A DNA stretch of 32,534 bases from Promethearchaeota archaeon (GCA_016839635.1 JAEOTV010000264.1:1-32534), one strand, 5' to 3'; counted from the first letter of the stretch, positions 8,205 through 17,203 are shown. Notes: generated by a model not told the origin, from the sequence alone. Program-made: numbers and translations.

Positions 8205-8213
8205 CTTATAAAT
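8205..8213 (+). promoter_or_regulatory. TATA box of orc1/cdc6
   Basis: CTTATAAAT lies 36-44 bases before the orc1 ATG and fits an archaeal TATA box with a short leader. Confidence 0.45.
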
Positions 8214-8248
8214 GAATGTTTTCTTTAATCATCATAAAATCCCATTAA

Positions 8249-9463
8249 ATGAATTATACTCATATGGAGTACTTTGAAGAATTACTAAAGAGAGAATCAT
8301 TGTTTAAGGACGAAGGTAAACTTGATATAAATTATATTCCAAATGAACTACCACATAGAGATAAGGAGCTTTCTTTATTATCCCAGCTTTTTTTAGGATT
8401 AATAACTAACCCAAATTCAATATCAAGAAGGATTTTAATAACTGGAAAAACAGGTATAGGAAAAACTGTTACTGTAAAGTTATTTGGAAGTATAATAGAA
8501 AATGTTGCACGAAAACGAGAAATAAATATAAAATATGCTCATGTTAATTGTAGAAAGGAAAGAACTAGCTATAAGGTCTTAATCCGGTTAATTCAATTAT
8601 TAGATAACCGATTTCCAAAAAGGGGTTATTCATCACAAGATTTATTAGACATCTTAATTGAATTTCTCCATCGTTATGATATACATATATTAGTTGTTCT
8701 AGATGAATTAAGTTATTTGATAAATAAACAGGAAGATTTAATTTACGCATTAACACGAATTAATGATGACAACTTCAAAGGTGAACAAAGGCTTTCAATT
8801 ATTGGAATTGTAAGAGATCTCTCATGTTTAAACAATTTAGATAATAGCACAATGAGTACACTACAAAGAAATATAATCAAATTTAAAAAATATACTGAAG
8901 GTCAAATTTTTGACATTTTAAAATATCGATCAGATGATAGTCTTAAAAAAAATGTATTATCTGATAAAATGATAAGAATGATATCTGAAATTACTGCTAG
9001 GACAGGTGATGTAAGACACGGATTAAATATTTTATGGAGATCATGTAAAATTGCTGAAAGCAAAAATTTAAATTATATTAATACTGAATGTGTTAGATTG
9101 GGGAACCAAGATCTACTTCCTTATTCAACATTAGATATTTTAGAATATATGAATTCACAAAAATTATCATTCTTACTTGCTATTATTAAAGCTTTAAATA
9201 GCCATGATAATATTAAGATATCTTTTAATGAAGCTCTGAAAAGATATTATATGATATGTGAAAATATTGAACTGAAACCGAGATCTACTTCTCAACTTTG
9301 GAATTATCTTCAAGAATTTAAGAGAGATAATCTTCTAGAAACCAAAATTATAAGCGAAAAAATAAAAGGGAGACGTGCAATAATCACTATTCCTGATTTA
9401 AGTTTACCTAATTTAGAAAGGAACACAATAGAAATACTTAACTCTAAAGGATTTAAAATATGA
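8249..9463 (+). CDS. orc1/cdc6: Orc1/Cdc6 family replication initiator
   Basis: This 404-residue AAA+ ATPase has Walker A GKTGIGKT (about 66-73), Walker B VVLDEL (about 149-154), and a sensor 2 block ARTGDVRHGLNIL (about 250-262). A C-terminal winged helix (about 305-400) ends in a GRRAIITIP wing. Archaeal Orc1/Cdc6 proteins bind origin repeats and load MCM. The family often has several paralogues, so this may be an active initiator or a regulator. The next gene overlaps by four bases (ATGA), so the two are translationally coupled, and a prepilin peptidase follows four bases later. The upstream 260 bases are AT-rich with small stem-loops, but no clear origin recognition boxes are seen. Family call is firm; initiator status is open. 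Confidence 0.9.
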   Translation: MNYTHMEYFEELLKRESLFKDEGKLDINYIPNELPHRDKELSLLSQLFLGLITNPNSISRRILITGKTGIGKTVTVKLFGSIIENVARKREINIKYAHVNCRKERTSYKVLIRLIQLLDNRFPKRGYSSQDLLDILIEFLHRYDIHILVVLDELSYLINKQEDLIYALTRINDDNFKGEQRLSIIGIVRDLSCLNNLDNSTMSTLQRNIIKFKKYTEGQIFDILKYRSDDSLKKNVLSDKMIRMISEITARTGDVRHGLNILWRSCKIAESKNLNYINTECVRLGNQDLLPYSTLDILEYMNSQKLSFLLAIIKALNSHDNIKISFNEALKRYYMICENIELKPRSTSQLWNYLQEFKRDNLLETKIISEKIKGRRAIITIPDLSLPNLERNTIEILNSKGFKI

Positions 9464-9753
9464 TTAATAATAAACTAGAAAAAAAAGATTTAATTGAGGA
9501 CCTATTAGGATCAAGAGCAAGAGTTAAAATTTTAAAAATTTTAGCTAAATATGACGAATTAACGATTTCATTAATTATAAGAAAGACTAGATTGAATTAT
9601 TCTTGTGCTTTGAAACATCTTAATTTTTTAAAATTGCATAATTTAATTCAAGAAAAGAATTTTGGGAGAATAAAAATCTTCAGATATAAATCAGAAAATA
9701 TGAAAGCGAGGAGTCTTAGAAATTTTATAGAAATTTGGGAAGGAGAATATTAA
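9460..9753 (+). CDS. ArsR-like winged-helix protein
   Basis: This 97-residue protein is almost entirely one winged helix-turn-helix. GSRARVKILKILAKYDELTI is helix 1-2, RKTRLNYSCALKHLNFLKLH is the recognition region and FGRIKIFRY is the wing. The fold is that of ArsR/MarR-like archaeal regulators. Its ATG overlaps the orc1 stop by four bases, so expression is tied to the replication initiator. It may autoregulate this operon or act as a partner of Orc1; both are inference. There are no cysteines in an ArsR metal-site arrangement. Confidence 0.75.
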   Translation: MINNKLEKKDLIEDLLGSRARVKILKILAKYDELTISLIIRKTRLNYSCALKHLNFLKLHNLIQEKNFGRIKIFRYKSENMKARSLRNFIEIWEGEY

Positions 9754-9757
9754 GAAT

Positions 9758-10427
9758 ATGGACTTATTGATTTTTTTTTTAACAGTATTATACTTCAATA
9801 TAGTGTTCTTAGTAACATTATATTTTGATCTAAAACTTCGTAAGATCCCAAATAAATTTTTTAAGTTAGCATTTAGCTTCGCTATTATGCTATTTATAAT
9901 TGAATATTTTAGATATGCTAATTATATCTTAGTAATTATTTTTGTCAAATTTTTTTTTTTTAATTGTCTTTCTCCTTTCATTTATCTTGTTTATTCTAAA
10001 AGTAATCGGTGGAAGTGACGGAAAACTTATAATTTTGATCTTTCTGATTCATCCTATACAATTTTTGAATCTATTTTTTGTAACTTCATTTTTTTTATGG
10101 TTTTCGTTATTAATTATTCTAATTTTCCTTCAAAACTTTTTAATAAACTCTTTAAACAAAAATGACTGTTCATTTACTACATTCCTTAACTTCAATTCAA
10201 AATTTACAGCGTTTAAGAAATTTTACATTAAAACCATTTATAAATTCTTAAATTATTCAAAATTAAGTGAATATAAAGAAGAGAAAATAATCCTTAAGTC
10301 TATTTTAATAATATTTAATAATAGGAAAAACCAATTCCAGGTATTAGTTCAATATCGTCCTCCACTCATTTTGATAATTATCTTAACATACTTATTTGCT
10401 TGGATTGGTAAACTTGCGATTAATTAA
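9758..10427 (+). CDS. Prepilin peptidase (A24B, FlaK/PibD-like), frame broken in a T12 run
   Basis: Two overlapping frames make one protein. The first (9758-10018) has a hydrophobic start, then DLKLRKIPN with catalytic D24. The second (open from about 9942 to 10427) carries IGGSDGK with the second aspartate of the GxGD motif, then several membrane helices. Both aspartates are needed for cleaving type III/IV prepilin signal peptides. The frames meet in 12 consecutive T (9950-9961). Removing one T, or adding two, joins them into about 223 residues, the normal length for archaeal A24B enzymes. The break may be a sequencing or assembly error, a real mutation, or slippage on the homopolymer. The gene follows orc1 and a winged-helix gene as a likely operon, and the pilus genes at 11.9-16.1 kb and the Flp pilin at 26 kb are its obvious substrate system. 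Confidence 0.75.
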
Positions 10428-10507
10428 TAAATATCGATTAATTTTAAATTTGTTAATTTTTATTAAATTAATGAATTTTAATAATTTTTTAACGGGAAAA
10501 ATAAAAA

Positions 10508-10900
10508 ATGGAGATTGAAAAAACAAGAGAAACATCATGGAAAATTCAGCTAAAAAGCAGAAATGATAATATTGAAATAACTTCGGTTGAGATTAGTGGT
10601 GAAGTTCGAATAATTAAATTAGCACTTCTAAATAATGACAAGAGTGTTAAAGTTGAGATGAATAAAGAAGAATTCTTTAATTTTCTATCTTTAATCTCCG
10701 CCTTTAAGGATGTAGTTATTGGAGAAGAGTCTCTTACAATTGAGGAAGAACTAGAATTAATTGATGATCAACCAAAAGAAATTCAAACAAAAATCCCAAA
10801 ATTAGATGATAATTTATATCAATTACAAACTGATACTATGGAAAAAAATTTTGAAAAAGATGATGAAGAGTTAAATCCTGAAGAATGGGATCCTTGGTGA
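10508..10900 (+). CDS. Unknown acidic protein with NPEEWDPW tail
   Basis: This 130-residue protein is unrecognised. The first 75 residues look like a small beta-rich domain, with alternating strands such as KIQLKSRNDNIEITSVEIS and KVEMNKEEFFNFLSLIS. The rest is acidic, probably disordered, and ends in EELNPEEWDPW. An aromatic-acidic C-terminal tail of this kind often acts as a docking peptide. The gene converges on the V4R gene with only five bases between the stops. No membrane segment or catalytic motif is present. Confidence 0.6.
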   Translation: MEIEKTRETSWKIQLKSRNDNIEITSVEISGEVRIIKLALLNNDKSVKVEMNKEEFFNFLSLISAFKDVVIGEESLTIEEELELIDDQPKEIQTKIPKLDDNLYQLQTDTMEKNFEKDDEELNPEEWDPW

Positions 10901-10905
10901 AAATT

Positions 10906-11394
10906 CTATTTTATTTGTTCAATTTTATATTCGCAGAAATCTAAACTTAGATCCTCTAAACAACATTGAGTTTCAGTAACATTAACTCTATAAAGAGCAA
11001 ATTCTCCTATCCCTGTTAATAACCCCGTTATAAAAAAGCAAAAATATTTAGACTTATTTTCCAATTGTGAAGAGATATTATGAAAAAGATTTAAGATAAT
11101 TAAATCCTCAGTAATTTGTTTTGGTACAAAACGCCCCCATCCGTGATTACTTAATATATTACAGCATTGATTTATTAAATCTTCTAAAGTTTTTGGACCT
11201 ATATTCTCATCCCAATTTTGTATTAAATTCCAACCTGCCTTCTTGCCAAGCCAAACTAATAAAGATTTCACCCCTTCTCCATAAATAGATGATAAAATAT
11301 CAAGTACTTGAGGAGGAAAAAATACAAATCGATCATTATAGAGGTTATATTTACCTTTATTATATTTGAGTCCTTTTAATTTTAAATTTCTCAT
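10906..11394 (-). CDS. V4R domain protein
   Basis: This 162-residue protein carries a C-terminal 4-vinyl-reductase (V4R) domain. The characteristic end is present: a hydrophobic FFITGLLTGIGEFAL helix-strand, the VNVTETQCCLEDL segment and the closing FCEYKIE strand. V4R is a small-molecule or lipid binding fold, and it is related to the Bet3 subunits of the eukaryotic TRAPP tether. Stand-alone archaeal V4R proteins have no settled function, although some regulate transcription or bind hydrophobic ligands. The N-terminus (residues 1-45) has no DNA-binding motif that I can see. It converges on the acidic NPEEWDPW gene. Confidence 0.75.
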   Translation of the reverse strand: MRNLKLKGLKYNKGKYNLYNDRFVFFPPQVLDILSSIYGEGVKSLLVWLGKKAGWNLIQNWDENIGPKTLEDLINQCCNILSNHGWGRFVPKQITEDLIILNLFHNISSQLENKSKYFCFFITGLLTGIGEFALYRVNVTETQCCLEDLSLDFCEYKIEQIK

Positions 11395-11530
11395 AATTAT
11401 TAACAGCTTTTTTTCTTATATAATATTTTCTAGCACTACTATCTTTTCTAAAAACTTGATTTTAAGAATAATACAATATATTAAAACCATATTGAGTAAT
11501 TTAATTTACTGGAAATAATAATTCGGGCTC

Positions 11531-11540
11531 TTTAAATAAT
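11531..11540 (+). promoter_or_regulatory. TATA box of the small membrane protein gene
   Basis: TTTAAATAAT lies 24-33 bases before the ATG at 11564, the spacing of a leaderless archaeal transcript. It supports the reality of this short gene. Confidence 0.4.
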
Positions 11541-11563
11541 TTCTAGAGAATACAGTTCAAGAA

Positions 11564-11863
11564 ATGCTAGAATTTAATATCTTATTATTTGAAATCTTAT
11601 TAATTTTGAGTATTTCAATTTTTATTTTTATTTATTCCGCATTTTCTGCAGATACGGTAACATCTTTTATTTCTCTTTTAATTTTTTTAATTTTGTTAAT
11701 TCCTTTTTATTTGATTTTAGAAAGATTAGAACTTATAATATATATGAATAATTTAGAGAACATAGTTTTTTTTAAATTAATCATTGTCTATTCAACGCTA
11801 ATAAATGTGTTTATTGGGTTATTTTTAGTTGTAGAATCCATTTATCTTATTGGTTTTTCTTAA
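11564..11863 (+). CDS. Small membrane protein, three predicted helices
   Basis: This 99-residue protein is almost all hydrophobic, with helices at about 5-25, 30-52 and 68-97 and short loops. It resembles no family that I recognise. It has its own TATA-like box and converges on the pilus platform-protein gene (17 bases between the ends). Its position suggests a link with the pilus operon, but it lies on the opposite strand. The hydrophobic bias in AT-rich DNA means a chance ORF cannot be fully ruled out. Confidence 0.5.
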   Translation: MLEFNILLFEILLILSISIFIFIYSAFSADTVTSFISLLIFLILLIPFYLILERLELIIYMNNLENIVFFKLIIVYSTLINVFIGLFLVVESIYLIGFS

Positions 11864-11880
11864 TAATACGTTAGAAATAT

Positions 11881-13407
11881 TTAGATAAAATTTAATGCAT
11901 TAATAAAAGATGATATAAAAGTTAGAATAAAAATTAGGTTAGAAATAATAATTATCAGAAATTTCTTCCGATACTTAATTACTTTCAAGAAGTAATTGGA
12001 AGTAATTGAAATACTTGAGGTAAATACAATAAAAATTAATATTGTATAATAAAAATTCATCAAATCGCTATAATCAATTAAAATTACAGGAGTAATTGAA
12101 TTAATATTCCTTGTTATTAATATAAAAAAAGGGAACATCCCTGAAATCGCCCCAATTAATATTGGTAAAAGGAAAATAAAGAAAAATATTTTAAACTTCT
12201 CGCCTTTAATAATAATTCCTAATTTTTTTTCAAGTTTTTGATGATTATGAAGTAAATTTAAAATTTCGAAGATTTTTTCAGAAGAATAGTATGGGTTTTC
12301 TGCTACAAATTTTTCGATAAGATCTAATATTGCAGTATATCTTATTGAGTTCAATTCTAGCTTAAAAAATTGTATCATTTCATAAAACGAGCAGTTAAAA
12401 TTTAAAAGCCGAGATAATTGATTTTTAATTGTTCTCTCTAACACCATAAATAAATTTTTATTCTGTGAATAAGATTTTATAAAAGCCTTTTCAGGAGATA
12501 AATTATTTTTTAAATTTACAGCAAAACCACTTAGAAATAATAAAAATTCATTAAATTTTTTCTTTTCTGCACCAGAATAATCATTTAAAATACCAATCAT
12601 ATGCGAGTTCACTCTTATAAATTTGCTACATAAGAAATTTAAAACTAGTAAAAAGAAAGGAATTACAAAAATTAGAGTAAAAATATTTACTAATTGAAAA
12701 AGAATTAAAAAACATAGACCGATTGGAAAAAAAACACCAATAAAAAATATGATACTAATTTTTGATTGAATTTCTTTTAAATAAATTTTAAAGTTTTTTT
12801 CTAATGTAGTTTCTGTAAACTTATCAAGTGAAAATGTATCATCAAAATTATTTATCAATAAATTATTTAAATATAAATTAAAATCTCTCGATGGTGTTAA
12901 AATTTTCAATAGCTCCTTTTCAGGAATTTCACCTTCATGAATTTTAACCAATGTCTTTTTAAAATGATTTAAAATTGGAAGTTTATATCCCTTAATCAGC
13001 TTTATAAAACTTAGATAAAAATCAGTATTAGGTTTTAATGTTTTTCTAACTAAAGAATAATCTAATTTGATTAGATACAACATAGCATTAATTTCTATTT
13101 CTTTTTTATTAATATCATGAAAAATAATTAAATTGAATCGATTAGAAACTACTAATGATAGAATTACCGAATATAGAATTATTATTAGAATATTTAATTT
13201 GATAATGATCATAGATAGGAGTAAGGAAATGCTAAAACTTATTAAGCAAATTATGAAGCTTGCTCTATTTACGTCATCTTTATCAATTTCATATAAATTC
13301 CTATATAGGTGACTATATCTTTCATTCAAATCCTTGAATTTTAACCTAGGTAAATAAGAAATATGGAATTTCTTACAAAAATTAATATATTTTTTAAGAT
13401 TTCTCAT
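11881..13407 (-). CDS. TadC/FlaJ-like pilus platform protein (T2SSF)
   Basis: This 508-residue inner-membrane protein has the layout of archaeal type II/IV secretion F proteins. Two membrane helices lie near 48-95, a cytoplasmic region follows, and helices near 215-260 precede a second cytoplasmic domain with FNEFLLFLSGFAVNLKNNLS and EKAF. Closing membrane helices lie near 400-430 and 445-505. This domain repeats the T2SSF pattern that contacts the secretion ATPase. It forms the platform on which pilin subunits are assembled. It is the last gene of a minus-strand operon of ATPase, pilin-like protein and platform, with 13-16 bases between genes. Assignment rests on topology, the second T2SSF domain and context. 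Confidence 0.75.
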   Translation of the reverse strand: MRNLKKYINFCKKFHISYLPRLKFKDLNERYSHLYRNLYEIDKDDVNRASFIICLISFSISLLLSMIIIKLNILIIILYSVILSLVVSNRFNLIIFHDINKKEIEINAMLYLIKLDYSLVRKTLKPNTDFYLSFIKLIKGYKLPILNHFKKTLVKIHEGEIPEKELLKILTPSRDFNLYLNNLLINNFDDTFSLDKFTETTLEKNFKIYLKEIQSKISIIFFIGVFFPIGLCFLILFQLVNIFTLIFVIPFFLLVLNFLCSKFIRVNSHMIGILNDYSGAEKKKFNEFLLFLSGFAVNLKNNLSPEKAFIKSYSQNKNLFMVLERTIKNQLSRLLNFNCSFYEMIQFFKLELNSIRYTAILDLIEKFVAENPYYSSEKIFEILNLLHNHQKLEKKLGIIIKGEKFKIFFFIFLLPILIGAISGMFPFFILITRNINSITPVILIDYSDLMNFYYTILIFIVFTSSISITSNYFLKVIKYRKKFLIIIISNLIFILTFISSFINALNFI

Positions 13408-13420
13408 ATAATTTAAAATT

Positions 13421-13843
13421 TTATTGTAAGTTACTAATATTTACTTCGATTAAAGATAGACAACTGGAGATATTCAAAAGGTATATCCCAGGGGAAATTA
13501 GTAGATAATCTTGATTACTAAAACCTTTATTATATTCTTTTATTTTGACACAGAGTTGATTTTCAATAAAAAATTCATACTTAGCAATATGAGCGTAAAA
13601 TGATGCATTTAAATTAGAAGGATAATCGATCTCTTTCAGATAAGCTTCATCCTGATTTTGTATTATATAATTAATTCCTTGATCAATTTCATTTATAAAG
13701 AACATGTAAATCTCCAAATCTCGCCTTCCATTTTGATTAAATTCTGCTATTGTTCCCAGGAAAGGAACTACTATGGAAGAAAAAATTGTAAGAGTAAAAA
13801 TCCCAAATCCTACTAATAAAGATTTTTCAATAAGATTTGTCAT
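13421..13843 (-). CDS. Pilin-like or TadE-like small membrane protein
   Basis: This 140-residue protein has one N-terminal membrane helix (about 8-30: LLVGFGIFTLTIFSSIVVPF) and an extracellular domain of about 105 residues with beta-strand patterns and two cysteines in the C-terminal half (KIKEY region and ISSCLSL). It resembles a minor pilin or pseudopilin, although no clear class III prepilin cleavage site precedes the helix. It sits between the secretion ATPase and the platform protein with very short gaps, which supports a structural role in the pilus. I do not recognise a specific family. Confidence 0.55.
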   Translation of the reverse strand: MTNLIEKSLLVGFGIFTLTIFSSIVVPFLGTIAEFNQNGRRDLEIYMFFINEIDQGINYIIQNQDEAYLKEIDYPSNLNASFYAHIAKYEFFIENQLCVKIKEYNKGFSNQDYLLISPGIYLLNISSCLSLIEVNISNLQ

Positions 13844-13859
13844 ATAATTGAATAATAAT

Positions 13860-16058
13860 TTAAAAATTTAAACCTCGACTCTTTTTCCAAATAATCCAAA
13901 ATTGTTTTAATGAGTCAAGAGACATTTTTGAATAATATGAGATTTTATGAAAAAAATCGATTAATTCGGTATTTGCAATTTTTTCAGAATTTAATAAAAA
14001 CTCGAAGATTTCATTATATAGGTTAATTTGTGATAAGAATTTCTCTTTTGTTAAATCCTCATACTTTTTTATTTCTAAAATCATATTTGTTTCAGTTAGG
14101 GATTTTGATAATATCCATTTGTCTGTTTGTGGATTGTATTCGAAAATAACGTTAAAGAGTTTTTTTTTAGATTCAAGAGATTTATTAATTTCAAAGATTC
14201 CAACAACTTTTCTCTTATTGTACTTTTTTTTCATCAATATAATAAGATCCAAATCATTAAGACATGATTTATTTATTTTAAAATGATAGAGGAAACGATT
14301 CATTAGAGAATCAATATTTTTTGAATGTATTGTCTGGAATCCTCTTAATCCGGCTGCTAAACATTGGAACATTGCCTCTGTTTCCTCTTTTGTGAGAATC
14401 TCGCCTAAATATATAATATCAGGTGTTCTGTGTAAAAGAGTTTTAATTTGATTACTTTTTGAATATTTTTCTATAATCGATTCTTCTAATGAATCTACTT
14501 TATATTTCAATTGATGTTTGCCAAATTCAATTTGGTTTAATGATTCTGTAATATTCTCAACATAAATTTTTCTAAACTCTTTTGGAGTTAATAAATCTAG
14601 TGCATTAATTAAAGTTGTTTTTCCTGTGTCAGTTTCTCCTGTGATTGTAATATTTTTTCTACGAAGAATGTTGAAATATAAAAATGCTGCTATTAACGGA
14701 TCCAAAGTCCCATTTTTTAGTAAATCTTGTATAGTAAAAATATTTCTATTTAACTTCCTTATATCTAAAGCAAAATCATTTATTTGAATTGGTTCAACAT
14801 CAATAGAAAACCTACAGTAAAAATATTTATTCTTTATAACAAATTTTATAATTGGATTCTTAAAGTCAAGCCTTTTTCCACTATATAATCTAATCAAAGA
14901 TTTAATACGCTCTAATTCTTTCGAGTTGAATCCTATTTTCGTTCGACACCGGCCATAAATCTGATGATTTATGTAGATTTCATCTTTAGGAGAATCTAAA
15001 AATATTTCTTCTATAAAATCATCGATTAATAATGGAAATAATTTGTCTAGGTTCAATTTTTTTATGGCAGTTAAAAATCCAATCTTATGACTGACTGAGT
15101 CTGAAAATTCATATTTTAATTTTAAAATTTTTAAAGATTCTCTTTCATAGAATTCTATTAGTTTTTCAAGTGGAACAATTTGATCAAGCTCTACGATCTC
15201 AATGCTATGACAAACATCCTGTATTATCTTTTCGAAGTAATACTCCTGCGATTCCCCCTTATAGAAGTATTCAACCTTGTAGTTTTTCTCAATTTCGTAT
15301 TCATTCTCAATTATAAAAACTTTAAAAATATCAGAATTGCCAAGATTATATTTCTTTAATATTTTTTTATATTTCTTTACACACCGTTCTTGAGGATCTT
15401 GAGTTTCTCTAATATCTTGAATATAATTTATCATTAGTGAGGGTCCTGAAAAGAAATATTCATAAAAACTCCTGTGATTTTTATAAGTTGCGGTATCTAG
15501 CTTAAAATTTCTAAATTTTTGAATAATTCTTAAATCATTCAATAACTTTAAAAGAAATTTTATTGAGGTTTTAATTGAATTATAACATTCTTGGCAGATT
15601 AGATCATTAATACTTACTTTCTCAAGATTTGAAACTCCTTTATCGTAAATATTATAAATAAGAATTGGATTGAAATATTCATCATCTTTAATTTTATACA
15701 AAGAAGATATATTTGGAAATACTTTACATTTAAACTCCTTATATTTACATTTTTGGGTTCTAATTTTCTCAATTTTAGATTTAGTTTTCTTAATTGTTTT
15801 TAAAATCTTGAAGTAATCGAGAAATAATTTGAATTGATTAGAATTAATTACTAAATCATTCCATAATATTGATATATAATCAAATTTTCGATTTCTATAA
15901 TTATATAATGTTTCTAAAAAACATTTAATACATCTTTTGGATTTATAGAAATTTATTTCTTTTTGAGGGCAGTTATAACAATCTAGAGTTAAAACAATAT
16001 CTTTTTTCCCGTCTAAGTTTTCTTTTTCTTTGAAATAACTTGAATCATTTAGAGACAT
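13860..16058 (-). CDS. Type II/IV secretion system ATPase with Cys-rich N-terminus
   Basis: This 732-residue protein is a VirB11/GspE/TadA-type motor. The ATPase core has Walker A GETDTGKTTL (about 473-482), the Walker B-like PDIIYLGEI and a His box GFQTIHSKN. It drives pilus or secretion machinery and works with the T2SSF platform protein two genes downstream. Residues 1-180 are unusual, with CxxC pairs at C27/C30 and C43/C46, CKYKEFKC near 100 and CQEC near 155. This would suit a zinc-binding domain. Similar Cys clusters occur in some archaeal TadA-like ATPases, but this length and number stand out. It is the first gene of the operon. A TATA-like ATTTAAAT lies about 25 bases before its ATG. 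Confidence 0.85.
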   Translation of the reverse strand: MSLNDSSYFKEKENLDGKKDIVLTLDCYNCPQKEINFYKSKRCIKCFLETLYNYRNRKFDYISILWNDLVINSNQFKLFLDYFKILKTIKKTKSKIEKIRTQKCKYKEFKCKVFPNISSLYKIKDDEYFNPILIYNIYDKGVSNLEKVSINDLICQECYNSIKTSIKFLLKLLNDLRIIQKFRNFKLDTATYKNHRSFYEYFFSGPSLMINYIQDIRETQDPQERCVKKYKKILKKYNLGNSDIFKVFIIENEYEIEKNYKVEYFYKGESQEYYFEKIIQDVCHSIEIVELDQIVPLEKLIEFYERESLKILKLKYEFSDSVSHKIGFLTAIKKLNLDKLFPLLIDDFIEEIFLDSPKDEIYINHQIYGRCRTKIGFNSKELERIKSLIRLYSGKRLDFKNPIIKFVIKNKYFYCRFSIDVEPIQINDFALDIRKLNRNIFTIQDLLKNGTLDPLIAAFLYFNILRRKNITITGETDTGKTTLINALDLLTPKEFRKIYVENITESLNQIEFGKHQLKYKVDSLEESIIEKYSKSNQIKTLLHRTPDIIYLGEILTKEETEAMFQCLAAGLRGFQTIHSKNIDSLMNRFLYHFKINKSCLNDLDLIILMKKKYNKRKVVGIFEINKSLESKKKLFNVIFEYNPQTDKWILSKSLTETNMILEIKKYEDLTKEKFLSQINLYNEIFEFLLNSEKIANTELIDFFHKISYYSKMSLDSLKQFWIIWKKSRGLNF

Positions 16059-16079
16059 TTAAACATTTTTTAAAAAAAG

Positions 16080-16153
16080 AAATTTAAATATCCCTATTTT
16101 AGCCCAAAGCTATAAAATTAGTTTTAAATGAAAAAATTTATTTATTTTAAAAA
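16080..16153. promoter_or_regulatory. Divergent promoters of the pilus operon and rpl3
   Basis: In this 125-base gap between divergent starts, ATTTAAAT near 16082-16089 suits the minus-strand ATPase operon (near leaderless). TTTATTTATTTTAAAA at about 16138-16153 suits rpl3 (ATG at 16184). Both are AT-rich matches in AT-rich DNA and so are only suggestive. Confidence 0.35.
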
Positions 16154-16183
16154 ATTCATTTCCAAAAGTAAATGTGATAGATA

Positions 16184-17203
16184 ATGGGTCATCGGAAAAA
16201 ACACGCACCTAGACATGGATCATTAGCATTTCTGCCCAGAAAAAGAGCAGTACAAATAAAAGGTCGAGTCCGACATTGGTTTGATAGTTTAGATGAGATT
16301 AAATTTCTTGGTTTTGCAGGATTTAAAGCAGGTATGACTCATATTACTTATATTGAAGATCAGAAAAATAGTCCTTATTATGGAAAAGAATTAATGAAAC
16401 CTGTAACTATTATTGAAGTCCCTCCATTAATTCTTATTGGAATTAGAGTTTATAATGCCGATGAGTATGGTAAGTATATAATTGGTGAATTATATACAGC
16501 CGAATTTAACAATTTTTTATCTCGGAAAATAAATCTGCCAAATATAGAGAAAAAGGAACCTAAAGATGCTAAAAAAGAAATATTGAAAGCTTTAAATGAA
16601 ACAAGTGAGATTAGAGGTATTTTTCAAACACAGCCCTATCAGACATCCATACCTAGAAAAAAACCAGATATTATTGAAATTAAAATTAATTCATTAAATC
16701 AACCTAAGAATGAATTTAATTTCGCATATAAAAGCTTAGGCAAAGAAATTAAGGCACGCGATGTTTTGACTCAAGGGGAATTAGTTGATGTGATTGCTGT
16801 AACTAAAGGAAAAGGATTTCAGGGACCTGTTAAGAGATTTGGAATAAAAATTCTTACTCGTAAAAATAATAAAATAAAGAGAGCTGTTGCATGTATTGGT
16901 CCTTGGCATCCTGCTAGAGTTCTTTATACAGTTCCCCGTGCAGGTCAACTAGGATATCATCAAAGGACTGAATATCATAAAAGATTGATGCAAATTGGTG
17001 AAAATGAGGAAGAAATAAACCCAAAGGGAGGATTTATTCGATATGGCAAAATTCGTGGAGATTATATATTACTTCTAGGCTCAATTCCCGGACCTAAAAA
17101 AAGATTAATTAGAATAAGAAAAACAATAAGACCTTCCAAATCTTTTGTAGTAAATACTCCAGAAATAACCTTTATAAGTCGAGAAAGCCAACAAAGAAGA
17201 TAA
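16184..17203 (+). CDS. rpl3: Large-subunit ribosomal protein L3 (uL3)
   Basis: This 339-residue protein is archaeal/eukaryotic-type uL3, recognised by the start MGHRKKHAPRHGSLAFLPRK and by KGKGFQGPVKRFG and HPARVLYTVPRAGQ. It binds 23S rRNA and reaches the peptidyl transferase centre. It opens the L3-L4-L23 cluster, typical of the archaeal S10 region. The rpl4 ATG follows 23 bases after the stop, behind a GGTGATG motif. Length is normal. Confidence 0.97.
   Translation: MGHRKKHAPRHGSLAFLPRKRAVQIKGRVRHWFDSLDEIKFLGFAGFKAGMTHITYIEDQKNSPYYGKELMKPVTIIEVPPLILIGIRVYNADEYGKYIIGELYTAEFNNFLSRKINLPNIEKKEPKDAKKEILKALNETSEIRGIFQTQPYQTSIPRKKPDIIEIKINSLNQPKNEFNFAYKSLGKEIKARDVLTQGELVDVIAVTKGKGFQGPVKRFGIKILTRKNNKIKRAVACIGPWHPARVLYTVPRAGQLGYHQRTEYHKRLMQIGENEEEINPKGGFIRYGKIRGDYILLLGSIPGPKKRLIRIRKTIRPSKSFVVNTPEITFISRESQQRR

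Noticed and set aside
9950..9961. T12 run as a transcription terminator
   Set aside because: It lies inside the prepilin peptidase reading region and is better explained as the site of the frame break.
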